Part shown: positions 28,250 through 37,131 of the stretch, piece after piece
How the letters are laid out: each line of letters begins with the position of its first letter
Position numbering within the stretch: the stretch's first letter is position 1
Origin: Sinorhizobium sojae CCBAU 05684
Lineage (GTDB): Bacteria; Pseudomonadota; Alphaproteobacteria; Rhizobiales; Rhizobiaceae
NCBI RefSeq assembly: GCF_002288525.1
Contig: NZ_CP023067.1
Coordinates: 3,327,001 to 3,391,000 of the forward strand
DNA: 64,000 bases
Direction: 5' to 3'
Made by a program: the position numbers and the translations under genes
Notes under the pieces: model-generated
What the model was told of the DNA's origin: nothing
The model's input: only the letters and a program-made list of their open reading frames with translations
Database searches by the model: none

Positions 28250-29272
28250 ATGAAAGCTGTCGTCTGCCAAGAACCTGGTCGCCTCGAAATCGTCGAGCGC
28301 GCCCGTCCGGCGGCACCCGACACGGGGTGGGTGCGCCTCGCGGTCCGCCGCGTTGGCATCTGCGGCACCGACTATCACATCTTCGAGGGCAAGCACCCCT
28401 TCCTCGAATATCCGCGCGTCATGGGCCATGAGATCTCCGCAACGGTAGTCGAGGCGGGCTCCGGTTGCGCGCTCGTTCCCGGAACGCTGGTCGTCGTCAA
28501 TCCTTATATCGCCTGCGGAAACTGCATTGCCTGCCGCAAGGGCAAACCCAATTGCTGCACTTCGGTCCGGGTCCTTGGCGTCCATACCGATGGCGCCTTC
28601 TGCGAGGAGATCGTGATGCCGGAGGAGAACCTCTACCCGGCGAACGGTCTCTCACCGGAAGCCGCGGCGACTGTAGAGTTCCTGGCGATCGGCGCCCATG
28701 CGGTCAGGCGCTCGGGCGCTGCGGCCGGTGCCCGCTCGCTGGTGATCGGCGCCGGCCCGATCGGTCTCGGCACGGCGCTCTTCTCGAGGATTGCCGGGCA
28801 CGCGGTGACGCTTCTCGACACGAGCGCCGAACGCCTGGCCTTCGCCGCCGACAGGCTAGGATTTTTGCAGGGGATCCTCGCCGGCGAAGGATCGGAGAAG
28901 GCGATCGCCGAGGCGACGGAGGGCGAGGGTTTCGATGTCGCCTTCGACGCTACGGGCAATGGCGCATCGATGATGCGGTCCTTCTCGTATGTCGGCCATG
29001 GCGGCACGCTTGTCTTCGTCAGCGTGGTCAAGGACGAGATCCGCTTTTCCGACCCGGAGTTCCACAAACGTGAAATGACGCTGGTGGCCAGCCGCAATGC
29101 GACACGCGAGGATTTCGGCCATGTCGTCGCCTCGATCGGTAAAGGGCTCGTTCCCGTGCAGGCGCTGGTCACGCACCGTACGACGCTCGAGGCGGCGGTC
29201 GCAGACCTGCCGCGCTGGGCCCATGACAGGACCGGCCTCGTGAAGGCCGTGATCGCGGTGGATGCCTCATGA
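28250..29272 (+). CDS. Zinc-dependent alcohol/sugar dehydrogenase (MDR family)
   Basis: Predicted NAD(P)-dependent dehydrogenase of a hydroxyl group on a sugar or sugar acid, 340 residues. Catalytic zinc ligands are in VGICGTDYHIFEG and MGHEIS; the structural zinc site CGNCIACRKGKPNCC has four cysteines; the Rossmann loop is VIGAGPIGLGTALF. I chose the ATG at 28250, 8 nt after GGAG, over a GTG at 28208 that overlaps the permease. Its end overlaps the lactonase start by 4 nt. It resembles L-idonate or galactonate 5-dehydrogenases; in this pathway it may oxidise the 2-keto-3-deoxy acid or another intermediate, which sequence alone cannot decide. Confidence 0.88.
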   Translation: MKAVVCQEPGRLEIVERARPAAPDTGWVRLAVRRVGICGTDYHIFEGKHPFLEYPRVMGHEISATVVEAGSGCALVPGTLVVVNPYIACGNCIACRKGKPNCCTSVRVLGVHTDGAFCEEIVMPEENLYPANGLSPEAAATVEFLAIGAHAVRRSGAAAGARSLVIGAGPIGLGTALFSRIAGHAVTLLDTSAERLAFAADRLGFLQGILAGEGSEKAIAEATEGEGFDVAFDATGNGASMMRSFSYVGHGGTLVFVSVVKDEIRFSDPEFHKREMTLVASRNATREDFGHVVASIGKGLVPVQALVTHRTTLEAAVADLPRWAHDRTGLVKAVIAVDAS

Positions 29273-30105
29273 ACTTCATCGACGCGCATCAGCATTATTG
29301 GACACTCGGCCTCGGCCATAATGACTGGCCGGGGCCGGATCTCGAGCCGATCTATCGAGACTTCGGACCGGCCGACCTGACGCCGCATCTGGCCGCGGCC
29401 GGCATTACCCGCACAGTGCTCGTGCAGGCAGCGCCCAATGTCGCGGAAACCGAATTCCTGCTTGCGATCGCAGAGCGCGAGGAGACGGTCGCGGCGGTGG
29501 TCGGCTGGGTCGATCTCCTCGCTTCGGATGCCGTTTCCGAGGTCAAGCGGTTGAAGCGCCACAGCAAGTTCAGGGGCATTCGGCCGATGCTGCAAAGCAT
29601 TGCGGAAACGGCGTGGATTCTGCGGCCGGAGGTGATCGCGACGCTCGAAGCGCTGCCGCAACTGGACGTTCGCTTCGATGCGCTCGTTCAGCCGCGTCAT
29701 CTGCCGGTGATCGCCGCACTTGCCGACCGGTTGCCGGACCTCGCGATCGTCGTCGACCACGGTGCCAAGCCCTTCATTGCCGGCGGCAGACTCGAGCCCT
29801 GGCGTGCCGATATGGCGGCACTCGCACTTCGACCCAACGTCAGTGTCAAACTCTCCGGATTGGTGACGGAAGCGGGCGGAGCGTGGTCAAAAGAGCGGCT
29901 CACCCCCTATGCCTCGCACCTTATCGAGGTCTTTGGCGCCGACCGGGTCATGTACGGCAGCGATTGGCCGGTGGTCTTACTCGATGCCGACTATGCCGAG
30001 TGGTTTGCCGCTGCGCGAGCACTGACTGCTGAGAGGTCGGTGCCTGAAAAACAGGCGATATTTGCGGGAACAGCCGCAAGATTCTATGGGATTACCGCGC
30101 GCTGA
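29269..30105 (+). CDS. Amidohydrolase-2 family sugar lactonase (L-fuconolactonase-like)
   Basis: Predicted to open the sugar lactone made by the aldo/keto reductase. The 278-residue protein belongs to the metal-dependent amidohydrolase-2 family. It starts MNFIDAHQHYWTL with the HxH motif, then has VDHGAKPF with the next histidine and MYGSDWPVV with the conserved Asp near residue 228. The pattern PGPDLEPIYRDF is characteristic of the group containing L-fuconolactonase and L-rhamnonolactonase. It is coupled to the dehydrogenase by a 4-nt overlap and ends the operon; a 224-bp gap and the phaZ promoter follow. Confidence 0.9.
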   Translation: MNFIDAHQHYWTLGLGHNDWPGPDLEPIYRDFGPADLTPHLAAAGITRTVLVQAAPNVAETEFLLAIAEREETVAAVVGWVDLLASDAVSEVKRLKRHSKFRGIRPMLQSIAETAWILRPEVIATLEALPQLDVRFDALVQPRHLPVIAALADRLPDLAIVVDHGAKPFIAGGRLEPWRADMAALALRPNVSVKLSGLVTEAGGAWSKERLTPYASHLIEVFGADRVMYGSDWPVVLLDADYAEWFAAARALTAERSVPEKQAIFAGTAARFYGITAR

Positions 30106-30205
30106 GGTACGAACATCATAGTCGCCAAGACTCGACCATGCTATTTGAGCAATATCGGAAATTAGGAAGTGATTCGCCTACATAAGCTCTGAAAAGCATA
30201 GGGCG

Positions 30206-30225
30206 TTTTTTGCACTGCACAAAAA
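30206..30225. promoter_or_regulatory. Dyad 1 upstream of phaZ, possible PhaR operator
   Basis: TTTTTTGCACTGCACAAAAA contains the dyad TGCA-C-TGCA flanked by T and A runs. TGC/GCA-rich dyads are known targets of PhaR-type PHB regulators. It lies about 105 nt before the phaZ start codon. The link to PhaR is inferred. Confidence 0.5.
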
Positions 30226-30237
30226 TCGTGATAGTCT

Positions 30238-30248
30238 GCAATCATTGC
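30238..30248. promoter_or_regulatory. Dyad 2 upstream of phaZ
   Basis: GCAAT (30238-30242) and ATTGC (30244-30248) are perfect arms around one C, 13 nt after dyad 1. The two together suggest a double operator. Confidence 0.4.
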
Positions 30249-30329
30249 GGACACCAAGGAAAACAATCGCAAGCTTGCGTCGGACTGGGAGCGGCGCCGT
30301 CATCGATTGATTAAAGGGGTACGCGTCCC

Positions 30330-31604
30330 ATGTTCTATCAGCTTTATGAAATGAACCATGCCATGATGGCTCCCTGGCGCACGGCGGCGGACGCCATGCG
30401 GCTGGCCTTCAAGAATCCGATGAATCCGGTCTCGCACACCTATTTCGGCCGCGCCGCAGCCGCGGGGCTGGAGGTTTTCGAGCGGGCGACACGGCGCTAC
30501 GGCAAGCCGGAATTCGGCCTTCAGGAAACGGTAGTGGACGGGCAGCCGGTAATGATCCGCGAAAAGATCGTCTGGCGTGCTCCCTTCTGCAACCTCATTC
30601 ATTTCGAACGTTCGCTGGCCGCCGGGCGTGAACCGGATCCGAAGGTACTGCTCGTCGCACCGATGTCCGGCCACTATGCCACCTTGCTCCGTGGCACCGT
30701 CGAAGCGCTGCTGCCGCATGCGGATATCTACATTACCGACTGGATGGATGCCCGCATGGTGCCGCTCAGCGAGGGCACCTTCGACCTCGACGACTATATC
30801 GATTACGTCATCCAGGTCCTGCACTTCCTCGGGCCGGATACGCATGTGGTCGGCGTATGTCAGCCGGCCGTGCCGGTTCTGGCGGCGACGGCCCTAATGG
30901 AAGCGGAAAACGATCCGCTGTCGCCCGCCTCGATGACGCTGATGGGCGGACCGATCGACACCCGCATCAACCCGACCGGCGTCAATCAGCTGGCGGAACA
31001 GCGGCCGGTCGAATGGTTCCGTGACAATGTCATCATGCCGGTGCCGTGGCCGCAGCCGGGCTTCATGCGTATGGTTTATCCCGGATTCCTGCAGCTTTCC
31101 GGCTTCATGTCGATGAATCTCGATCGGCATCTGATCGCGCACAAGGAGTTTTTCGCCCATCTCGTCAAGAACGACGGCGATGCGGCCGACAAGCATCGCG
31201 AATTCTACGACGAGTATCTGGCGGTCATGGATCTGACGGCCGAGTTCTATCTCCAGACCGTGCAGGTCGTCTTCATGCAGCATGCGCTTCCGAAGGGTGA
31301 GATGATCCATCGCGGCAAGCGCGTCGATCCGACGGCGATCCGTAAGGTGGCGCTCTTGACCGTAGAGGGCGAGAACGACGACATTTCCGGCCTCGGTCAG
31401 ACGCAGGCGGCGCAGACGATCTGCACCAATATCCCCGAGCATATGCGCCAGCACTATGTGCAGCCGGACGTCGGCCATTATGGCGTGTTCAACGGCTCGC
31501 GGTTCCGTCGCGAAATTGCGCCTCGCATCGTCGCCTTCCAGCGCGAGCATTCGCGGCACGCAAAGCCTGTCAAGCGCGTCATCAAGGGCGGCAAGTCGGC
31601 CTGA
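30330..31604 (+). CDS. phaZ: Intracellular polyhydroxyalkanoate (PHB) depolymerase
   Basis: Degrades stored polyhydroxybutyrate. The 424-residue protein has the intracellular PhaZ layout: N-terminal FYQLYEMNHAMMAPWR, and a cysteine nucleophile in the lipase-box-like VVGVCQPAVPVLAA near residue 177 in place of the Ser of GxSxG. The C-terminal catalytic region includes ENDDISGLGQTQAA with the acid and QPDVGHYGVFNGSRFR with the histidine. AAGGGG about 10 nt before the ATG serves as ribosome-binding site. It is a single gene with its own upstream dyads. PHB storage is a known trait of rhizobia. Confidence 0.94.
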   Translation: MFYQLYEMNHAMMAPWRTAADAMRLAFKNPMNPVSHTYFGRAAAAGLEVFERATRRYGKPEFGLQETVVDGQPVMIREKIVWRAPFCNLIHFERSLAAGREPDPKVLLVAPMSGHYATLLRGTVEALLPHADIYITDWMDARMVPLSEGTFDLDDYIDYVIQVLHFLGPDTHVVGVCQPAVPVLAATALMEAENDPLSPASMTLMGGPIDTRINPTGVNQLAEQRPVEWFRDNVIMPVPWPQPGFMRMVYPGFLQLSGFMSMNLDRHLIAHKEFFAHLVKNDGDAADKHREFYDEYLAVMDLTAEFYLQTVQVVFMQHALPKGEMIHRGKRVDPTAIRKVALLTVEGENDDISGLGQTQAAQTICTNIPEHMRQHYVQPDVGHYGVFNGSRFRREIAPRIVAFQREHSRHAKPVKRVIKGGKSA

Positions 31605-31647
31605 CCGGGCCGCCGAAACAGGAGCGCTCCGCTCGCTGAGAAGTCGC

Positions 31648-31666
31648 AAGGCGCCGCAGGCGCCTT
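31648..31666 (+). terminator. Possible hairpin terminator after phaZ
   Basis: AAGGCGCC (31648-31655) and GGCGCCTT (31659-31666) form an 8-bp stem with a GCA loop, 43 nt after the phaZ stop. No T-run follows, so termination is uncertain. Confidence 0.4.
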
Positions 31667-31828
31667 CCGTGACCGGCGCGGAGGGCGTGCTCCGTGACGA
31701 TTTTGTGGCCTGGAGTCAAGCACTTGACGGATTTCAGGCGCCACGATCTTGTAGACCTTGCCGGTCTTTCCCACATCGTTTTCATCGGGCCGCACCGGGC
31801 GGCCCGCTGATTGCGAGGTATGCTGAAG

Positions 31829-32245
31829 ATGAACCAATCTGCATTGATCCGTCCGGACTGGACGCCTGCGACCATTGCATTGATGGTACTCGGCTTCATT
31901 GTGTTCTGGCCGCTGGGTCTGGCCATGCTCGCCTACATCCTCTTTGGCGACAAGCTGAAAGCCTTCAAAAAGGACGCGAACGATAGCGTCGACCGCATGT
32001 GCGCCGGCTTCCGCCGGAATCAAGGCCGTCACTGGGCCCACCACCGGACCGGTAACGTCGCCTTCGACGAGTGGCGCGAGGCGGAGCTTGCCCGGCTTGA
32101 GGAAGAGCGCCGTAAGCTCGACGAGATGCGAGAGGAATTCGACGCCTATGTGCGCGAGCTCCGCCGTGCGAAGGACAAGGAAGAGTTCGACCGCTTCATG
32201 CGCGAACGCCGGAATGGCGGTACACCGGAGGCGACGGCCAGCTGA
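31829..32245 (+). CDS. DUF2852 family membrane protein
   Basis: Small protein of unknown function common in rhizobia. The 138 residues have one or two membrane segments near the N-terminus (ATIALMVLGFIVFWPLGLAMLAYILFG, of which the hydrophobic core spans about residues 13-38), then a charged, helical cytoplasmic tail rich in Arg and Glu (EARLEEERRKLDEMREEFDAY-like, likely coiled coil). I favour the ATG at 31829, 11 nt after GAGG; an ATG at 31820 is too close to it. A palindromic hairpin with a parS-like core follows 15 nt after the stop. Confidence 0.8.
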   Translation: MNQSALIRPDWTPATIALMVLGFIVFWPLGLAMLAYILFGDKLKAFKKDANDSVDRMCAGFRRNQGRHWAHHRTGNVAFDEWREAELARLEEERRKLDEMREEFDAYVRELRRAKDKEEFDRFMRERRNGGTPEATAS

Positions 32246-32260
32246 TCCTGCCGGCTCCCG

Positions 32261-32286
32261 TCCGGCGTTTCACATGAAACGCCGGA
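32261..32286. promoter_or_regulatory. Degenerate parS-like palindrome in a strong hairpin
   Basis: The centre GTTTCACATGAAAC (32267-32280) differs from the parS core by one base (CACATG for CACGTG). It is embedded in perfect 12-bp arms, TCCGGCGTTTCA and TGAAACGCCGGA, separated only by CA. It could be a weak ParB site or a terminator-like hairpin of the preceding gene, though no T-run follows. Confidence 0.5.
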
Positions 32287-32365
32287 CCTATTGCGTCTTC
32301 AATCGACCGCGATCCTGGAAGTTCTCGCATGTCAACGGCGCCGCGAATCGGGTAAACAGGCTTTC

Positions 32366-33121
32366 ATGTTTCCTTCTTTCAAGTGGTGCCGGGGCGGTGG
32401 AACGCCGGCTCAAGTCACGCGGGAGATCGCGGTGGCCGGCAAGGTTCTGCCCTTGACGATACGGCAGAATGCGCGCGCCACGCGGATGACGCTGCGCATC
32501 GAGCCCGGCGGCCGTGCCCTGAAACTGACGGTGCCCGAGGGCCTGCCGGAACGGGAAGTCAGCGCATTCCTCACCCGCCAGCAGGGCTGGCTGATGACCA
32601 AGCTCGCGCGCTTCTCCGGCGAGAGCGAGATCGAGCATGGCGGCATGATCTTCATTCGCGGCGTTTCCCACCGCATTGAGCGGACGGGCCGCATTCGCGG
32701 GTTGACGGAAGCGGTGATGGTCGGCGACGAGCCGATCTTAAGGGTCGGCGGGGCGGAGGAACACCTGCGCCGGCGCATCGCCGATTTCCTGAAGAAGGAA
32801 GCGCGGCTGGAACTGGAGCGGCTCGTCGCCGTCTATTCCGGGAGAATCGGCCGACCGGTGCGTTCGCTAAGCCTCAAGGACACCCGCAGCCGCTGGGGAT
32901 CTTGTTCCGCCGAAGGTGACTTGAGCTTCTCCTGGCGCATTGCAATGGCGCCTCCCAAAGTGATCGCCTATCTCGCCGCCCATGAGGTCGCCCACCTGCA
33001 GGAGATGAATCACGGACCGGGTTTCTGGGCGCTCTGCGAGAAACTGTGTCCGGATACCCGCGATGCCCGGCATTGGCTGAAGCGCAACGGCACCATGCTG
33101 CACGCGATCGATTTCGGTTAG
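32366..33121 (+). CDS. M48-type zinc metallopeptidase (YgjP/DUF45 family)
   Basis: Predicted zinc-dependent protease of the YgjP family, 251 residues. The zinc motif HEVAHLQEMNHGPGFW at about residue 207 has the HExxH pair and a following histidine. Upstream, SLKDTRSRWGSCSAEGDLSFSWRI is the family's strong signature. The ATG at 32366 gives the usual length; a longer frame from 32291 lacks resemblance. Physiological substrates are unknown. Confidence 0.88.
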   Translation: MFPSFKWCRGGGTPAQVTREIAVAGKVLPLTIRQNARATRMTLRIEPGGRALKLTVPEGLPEREVSAFLTRQQGWLMTKLARFSGESEIEHGGMIFIRGVSHRIERTGRIRGLTEAVMVGDEPILRVGGAEEHLRRRIADFLKKEARLELERLVAVYSGRIGRPVRSLSLKDTRSRWGSCSAEGDLSFSWRIAMAPPKVIAYLAAHEVAHLQEMNHGPGFWALCEKLCPDTRDARHWLKRNGTMLHAIDFG

Positions 33122-33312
33122 ATGAGGGCTTGGCCGGTCGGCCCGGAGCACAATGCGGATGCAGCAAAAGGCAGCCGCCCACGTCACGGTTTTCTTGCAG
33201 CGGGGCAAATCCCAAGTGGAAGATGGGGCTCCGTGCAAGGGCGCCCGCAATACGCTTGGCAACGCAACGGTTTTGCTCGACTCGCGCCCCGTTTCGTGCG
33301 AGGTCGCTTCCC

Positions 33313-33987
33313 ATGAATACGCAAGTGAAGATCTGTGGATTGAAGACACTGGAGGCCGCGGAGCATGCTGTTGCTCTCGGCGCCTCGCATGCGGGTTTCA
33401 TCTTCTTTCCCAGGAGCCCGCGCAACATAGAGCCAGACGATGCCGGCCGGCTGGCCGAGCGCATCCGCGGTCGGGCGAGGATCGTCGCCGTCACCGTCGA
33501 CGCGGAAAATGACGAGCTCGACGAAGTCGTCTCCGCGCTCGATCCGGACATCCTGCAACTACATGGACAGGAGAGCCCGGAGCGGGTGTTGACCGTCAAG
33601 GCGATCTACGGTCTCCCGGTGATGAAGGCCCTCTCAATTCGCGAGGTTTCCGATCTCGACCGGATTGATCCCTATCTCGGTATCGTCGATCGCTTCCTCT
33701 TCGACGCCAAGCCGCCGGCCGGTTCGGAATTGCCCGGCGGCAATGGGGTGTCTTTCGATTGGCGACTATTGGAGGCGCTTGACGGAAGCGTGGATTACAT
33801 GCTTTCCGGTGGGCTGAATGCAGCGAATATCGGCGAGGCTCTGGCGCTGACCGGCGCACGTGCCGTCGATATATCCTCCGGAGTCGAGAGAGCACCGGGT
33901 GTCAAGGATTTGAAGCTTATGGATGCGTTTTTCGATGCGGTTCGCCGCGCCGAAGCCGAACGGCCACGATCAGGGAGCAAGACGTGA
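33313..33987 (+). CDS. trpF: Phosphoribosylanthranilate isomerase
   Basis: Isomerises phosphoribosylanthranilate in tryptophan synthesis. The 224-residue barrel has the catalytic Cys in VKICGLKT and the Asp in [11 protein letters not shown], and the phosphate loop [10 protein letters not shown]. The ATG at 33313 fits known proteins; the open frame upstream overlaps the metallopeptidase gene. It overlaps trpB by 4 nt and begins a trpF-trpB-trpA-accD-folC series, an arrangement common in Rhizobiaceae. Confidence 0.96.
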   Translation: MNTQVKICGLKTLEAAEHAVALGASHAGFIFFPRSPRNIEPDDAGRLAERIRGRARIVAVTVDAENDELDEVVSALDPDILQLHGQESPERVLTVKAIYGLPVMKALSIREVSDLDRIDPYLGIVDRFLFDAKPPAGSELPGGNGVSFDWRLLEALDGSVDYMLSGGLNAANIGEALALTGARAVDISSGVERAPGVKDLKLMDAFFDAVRRAEAERPRSGSKT

Positions 33988-35204
33988 ATCAGCCGCTTAA
34001 ACCGAACTCCTACAGAGCCGGACCCGACGAGGACGGCCGCTTCGGCATTTTCGGTGGCCGTTTCGTGGCGGAAACGCTGATGCCGCTGATCCTCGACCTT
34101 CAGGACGAATGGACCACGGCGAAGAGCGATCCCGCTTTCAAGGCGGAACTCGAAATGCTCGGCGCCCACTATATCGGCCGCCCGAGCCCGCTTTATTTCG
34201 CCGAGCGGCTGACGGCCGAACTCGGCGGCGCAAAGATCTATTTCAAGCGCGAGGAACTGAACCACACCGGTTCGCACAAGATCAACAATTGCATCGGCCA
34301 GATCCTGCTTGCCAAGCGCATGGGCAAGACCCGCATCATCGCCGAGACCGGCGCGGGCCAGCATGGCGTGGCCTCCGCCACCGTCGCCGCGCGCTTCGGT
34401 CTGCCCTGCGTCGTCTATATGGGCGCGACCGATGTCGAGCGGCAGGCGCCGAACGTTTTCCGAATGAAGCTCCTCGGTGCCGAGGTGAAGCCGGTGACGG
34501 CCGGCAACGGCACGCTCAAGGACGCGATGAACGAGGCACTGCGCGATTGGGTTACGAATGTCGACAGCACATATTACCTGATCGGCACCGCCGCCGGCCC
34601 ACACCCCTATCCGGAAATGGTTCGCGATTTCCAGGCGGTCATCGGACAGGAGGCCAAGGAGCAGATTCTCAAGGCGGAAGGGCGGCTGCCCGACCTCGTT
34701 GTCGCGGCCGTTGGCGGCGGCTCAAACGCGATCGGCATTTTCCACCCCTTCCTCGATGACGACGGCGTCCGCATCGTGGGTGTCGAAGCCGGCGGCAAGG
34801 GGCTCGGCGGGGATGAGCATTGCGCTTCGATCACGGCCGGCTCGCCGGGCGTGCTGCACGGCAACCGGACCTATCTGCTGCAGGACGGCGACGGGCAGAT
34901 CAAGGAAGGCCATTCGATCTCAGCGGGCCTCGATTATCCGGGCATCGGCCCGGAGCACGCCTGGCTCAACGATATCGGCCGCGTCGAATATGTGCCGATC
35001 ATGGACCATGAGGCGCTCGAGGCCTTCCAGACATTGACCCGCCTCGAAGGCATCATCCCGGCGCTCGAGCCGTCGCATGCGCTCGCCGAGGTCATCAAGC
35101 GGGCGCCGAAGATGGACAAGGATCAGATCATCCTGATGAATCTCTCCGGTCGCGGCGACAAGGACATTTTCACCGTCGGCAAACTTCTGGGTATGGGGCA
35201 ATAA
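33984..35204 (+). CDS. trpB: Tryptophan synthase beta chain
   Basis: Condenses indole and serine to tryptophan with PLP. The 406-residue length is normal. The PLP lysine is in [15 protein letters not shown], the phosphate-binding loop in [14 protein letters not shown], and the communication segment [11 protein letters not shown] is present. It starts within the trpF stop (GTGA overlap) and is followed by trpA after 4 nt, so the subunits are made together. Confidence 0.98.
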   Translation: MNQPLKPNSYRAGPDEDGRFGIFGGRFVAETLMPLILDLQDEWTTAKSDPAFKAELEMLGAHYIGRPSPLYFAERLTAELGGAKIYFKREELNHTGSHKINNCIGQILLAKRMGKTRIIAETGAGQHGVASATVAARFGLPCVVYMGATDVERQAPNVFRMKLLGAEVKPVTAGNGTLKDAMNEALRDWVTNVDSTYYLIGTAAGPHPYPEMVRDFQAVIGQEAKEQILKAEGRLPDLVVAAVGGGSNAIGIFHPFLDDDGVRIVGVEAGGKGLGGDEHCASITAGSPGVLHGNRTYLLQDGDGQIKEGHSISAGLDYPGIGPEHAWLNDIGRVEYVPIMDHEALEAFQTLTRLEGIIPALEPSHALAEVIKRAPKMDKDQIILMNLSGRGDKDIFTVGKLLGMGQ

Positions 35205-35208
35205 CGAC

Positions 35209-36048
35209 ATGACCGCACGCATGGAACAGAGGTTCGCCGACGTTGCGGCGGAAGGTCGCCCGGTGCTCGTCACCTATTTCATGGGCGGAGACCCGGATTT
35301 CGAAACGTCGCTCGCGATCATGAAGGCGCTGCCGAAGGCGGGCGCCGATGTCATCGAGCTCGGCGTGCCCTTTTCCGATCCGATGGCCGACGGTCCGGCG
35401 ATCCAGCTCGCCGGCCAGCGGGCTCTCAAGGGGGGCCAGACGCTAGCCAAGACGCTGGATCTTTCACGGCGCTTCCGGGCCGAGAATCAGAGCACCCCGA
35501 TCGTGCTGATGGGCTATTACAACCCGATCTATATTTACGGCGTCGAGCGCTTCCTGGCGGACGCGGTCGAGGCCGGGGTCGACGGGCTGATCGTCGTCGA
35601 CCTGCCGCCGGAAATGGATGACGAACTCTGCATTCCGGCGCTCGAAAAGGGCATCAGCTTCATCCGCCTGGCGACGCCGACGACCGATGATCGCCGCTTG
35701 CCCAAGGTACTCGAGAACACCTCCGGTTTCGTATACTACGTCTCGATGACCGGCATCACCGGCGCGGCCCTGCCCGATCCGTCGCTGATCGCCGGGGCGG
35801 TTGCACGGATCAAGTCGCACACCGAACTGCCCGTCTGCGTCGGTTTTGGCGTCAAGACCGCCGACCATGCGCGGGTAATCGGAGCCTCGGCCGATGGTGT
35901 CGTGGTCGGCACGGCCATCATCAACCAAATCGCGTCGAGCCTGACGGAAGACGGCCACGCGACCGAAGCGACTGTACCGGGCGTCGAGGCGCTGGTTCGG
36001 GGCCTCTCGGCGGGCGTGCGGGCGGCAAGACTCGCGGCAGCCGAATAA
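35209..36048 (+). CDS. trpA: Tryptophan synthase alpha chain
   Basis: Cleaves indole-3-glycerol phosphate to indole, which channels to TrpB. The 279-residue barrel has the catalytic Glu and Asp in [20 protein letters not shown] and the flexible loop [12 protein letters not shown], and the phosphate site [11 protein letters not shown]. accD follows after 49 nt. Confidence 0.98.
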   Translation: MTARMEQRFADVAAEGRPVLVTYFMGGDPDFETSLAIMKALPKAGADVIELGVPFSDPMADGPAIQLAGQRALKGGQTLAKTLDLSRRFRAENQSTPIVLMGYYNPIYIYGVERFLADAVEAGVDGLIVVDLPPEMDDELCIPALEKGISFIRLATPTTDDRRLPKVLENTSGFVYYVSMTGITGAALPDPSLIAGAVARIKSHTELPVCVGFGVKTADHARVIGASADGVVVGTAIINQIASSLTEDGHATEATVPGVEALVRGLSAGVRAARLAAAE

Positions 36049-36097
36049 TCCGCCTATATTGGCGCGCAACTCGAAGGACATCTTCAGGAGTCTATAA

Positions 36098-37012
36098 GTG
36101 AACTGGATCACAAACTACGTTCGGCCGAAGATCAATTCGATGCTGGGCCGCAGGGAAGTTCCGGAAAACCTCTGGATCAAATGCCCTGAAACCGGCGAGA
36201 TGGTGTTCCACCGCGATCTCGAAGAGAACAAGTGGGTCATCCCGCAGTCCGGCCACCATATGAAGATGCCGGCCAAGGCACGTCTGAAGGACCTGTTCGA
36301 CGGCGGCATCTACGAGGCTCTGCCGCAGCCGAAGGTGGCGCAGGATCCGCTGAAGTTCCGCGATTCGAAGAAATACGTCGATCGCCTGCGCGACAGCCGA
36401 GCCAAGACCGAACTCGAGGACACGATCGTCACTGGTCTCGGCCTCGTCCAGGGCGTGAAGCTCGTCGCAGTCGTGCACGAGTTCAACTTCATCGGCGGGT
36501 CGCTCGGCCTGGCGGCGGGCGAAGCGATCGTCAAGGCCTTCGAACGGGCGATCGCGGAGAAATGCCCGCTGGTCATCTTCCCGGCTTCGGGCGGCGCCCG
36601 CATGCAGGAGGGCATCCTCTCGCTGATGCAATTGCCGCGCACCACTGTCGCCGTGAACATGCTCAAGGAAGCGGGCCTTCCCTATATTGTCGTGCTCACC
36701 AATCCGACGACCGGCGGTGTCACCGCCTCCTATGCGATGCTGGGTGACATCCACATGGCCGAGCCCGGCGCCGAAATTGGCTTTGCCGGCAAGCGGGTGA
36801 TCGAGCAGACCCTGCGCGAGAAGCTCCCCGACGGCTTCCAGACCTCCGAATATCTCCTGGAGCACGGAATGGTCGACATGGTAGTCAAGCGCCACGACCT
36901 GCCGGAGACGCTGGCGCGCGTCCTGAAGATCCTGATGAAGAAGCCGGCGGAAGCCGTAAAGCGCGAAGAAGCCGCGCAGGTTTCCGCGATGCCCGTCGCG
37001 GCAAGAGCCTGA
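36098..37012 (+). CDS. accD: Acetyl-CoA carboxylase carboxyltransferase subunit beta, zinc-finger residues lost
   Basis: Transfers the carboxyl group to acetyl-CoA together with AccA, the first step of fatty acid synthesis. The 304 residues show the crotonase-like core ([46 protein letters not shown]). In the E. coli protein four cysteines of two CxxC pairs bind zinc near the N-terminus. Here the matching region reads [10 protein letters not shown] and [12 protein letters not shown], so only one of the four remains. The start is a GTG at 36098 behind CAGGAG. It lies between trpA and folC. Confidence 0.95.
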   Translation: MNWITNYVRPKINSMLGRREVPENLWIKCPETGEMVFHRDLEENKWVIPQSGHHMKMPAKARLKDLFDGGIYEALPQPKVAQDPLKFRDSKKYVDRLRDSRAKTELEDTIVTGLGLVQGVKLVAVVHEFNFIGGSLGLAAGEAIVKAFERAIAEKCPLVIFPASGGARMQEGILSLMQLPRTTVAVNMLKEAGLPYIVVLTNPTTGGVTASYAMLGDIHMAEPGAEIGFAGKRVIEQTLREKLPDGFQTSEYLLEHGMVDMVVKRHDLPETLARVLKILMKKPAEAVKREEAAQVSAMPVAARA

Positions 37013-37131
37013 GCCGCCGCGATCCGGCTTGAAACGCGCCAGCGCTTCAAGCATGTCTAGAGGCGAGGCGGGTCAATCCGCTTCGCATCTGTTCTTATCC
37101 CGCTGCAGCGGTTTATTCTCGGGGTAATATC

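Noticed and set aside
26517..28316. 599-codon minus-strand frame across the ABC transporter genes
   Set aside because: It crosses two genuine coding regions on the other strand and is very rich in Asp, Arg and Glu without domains.
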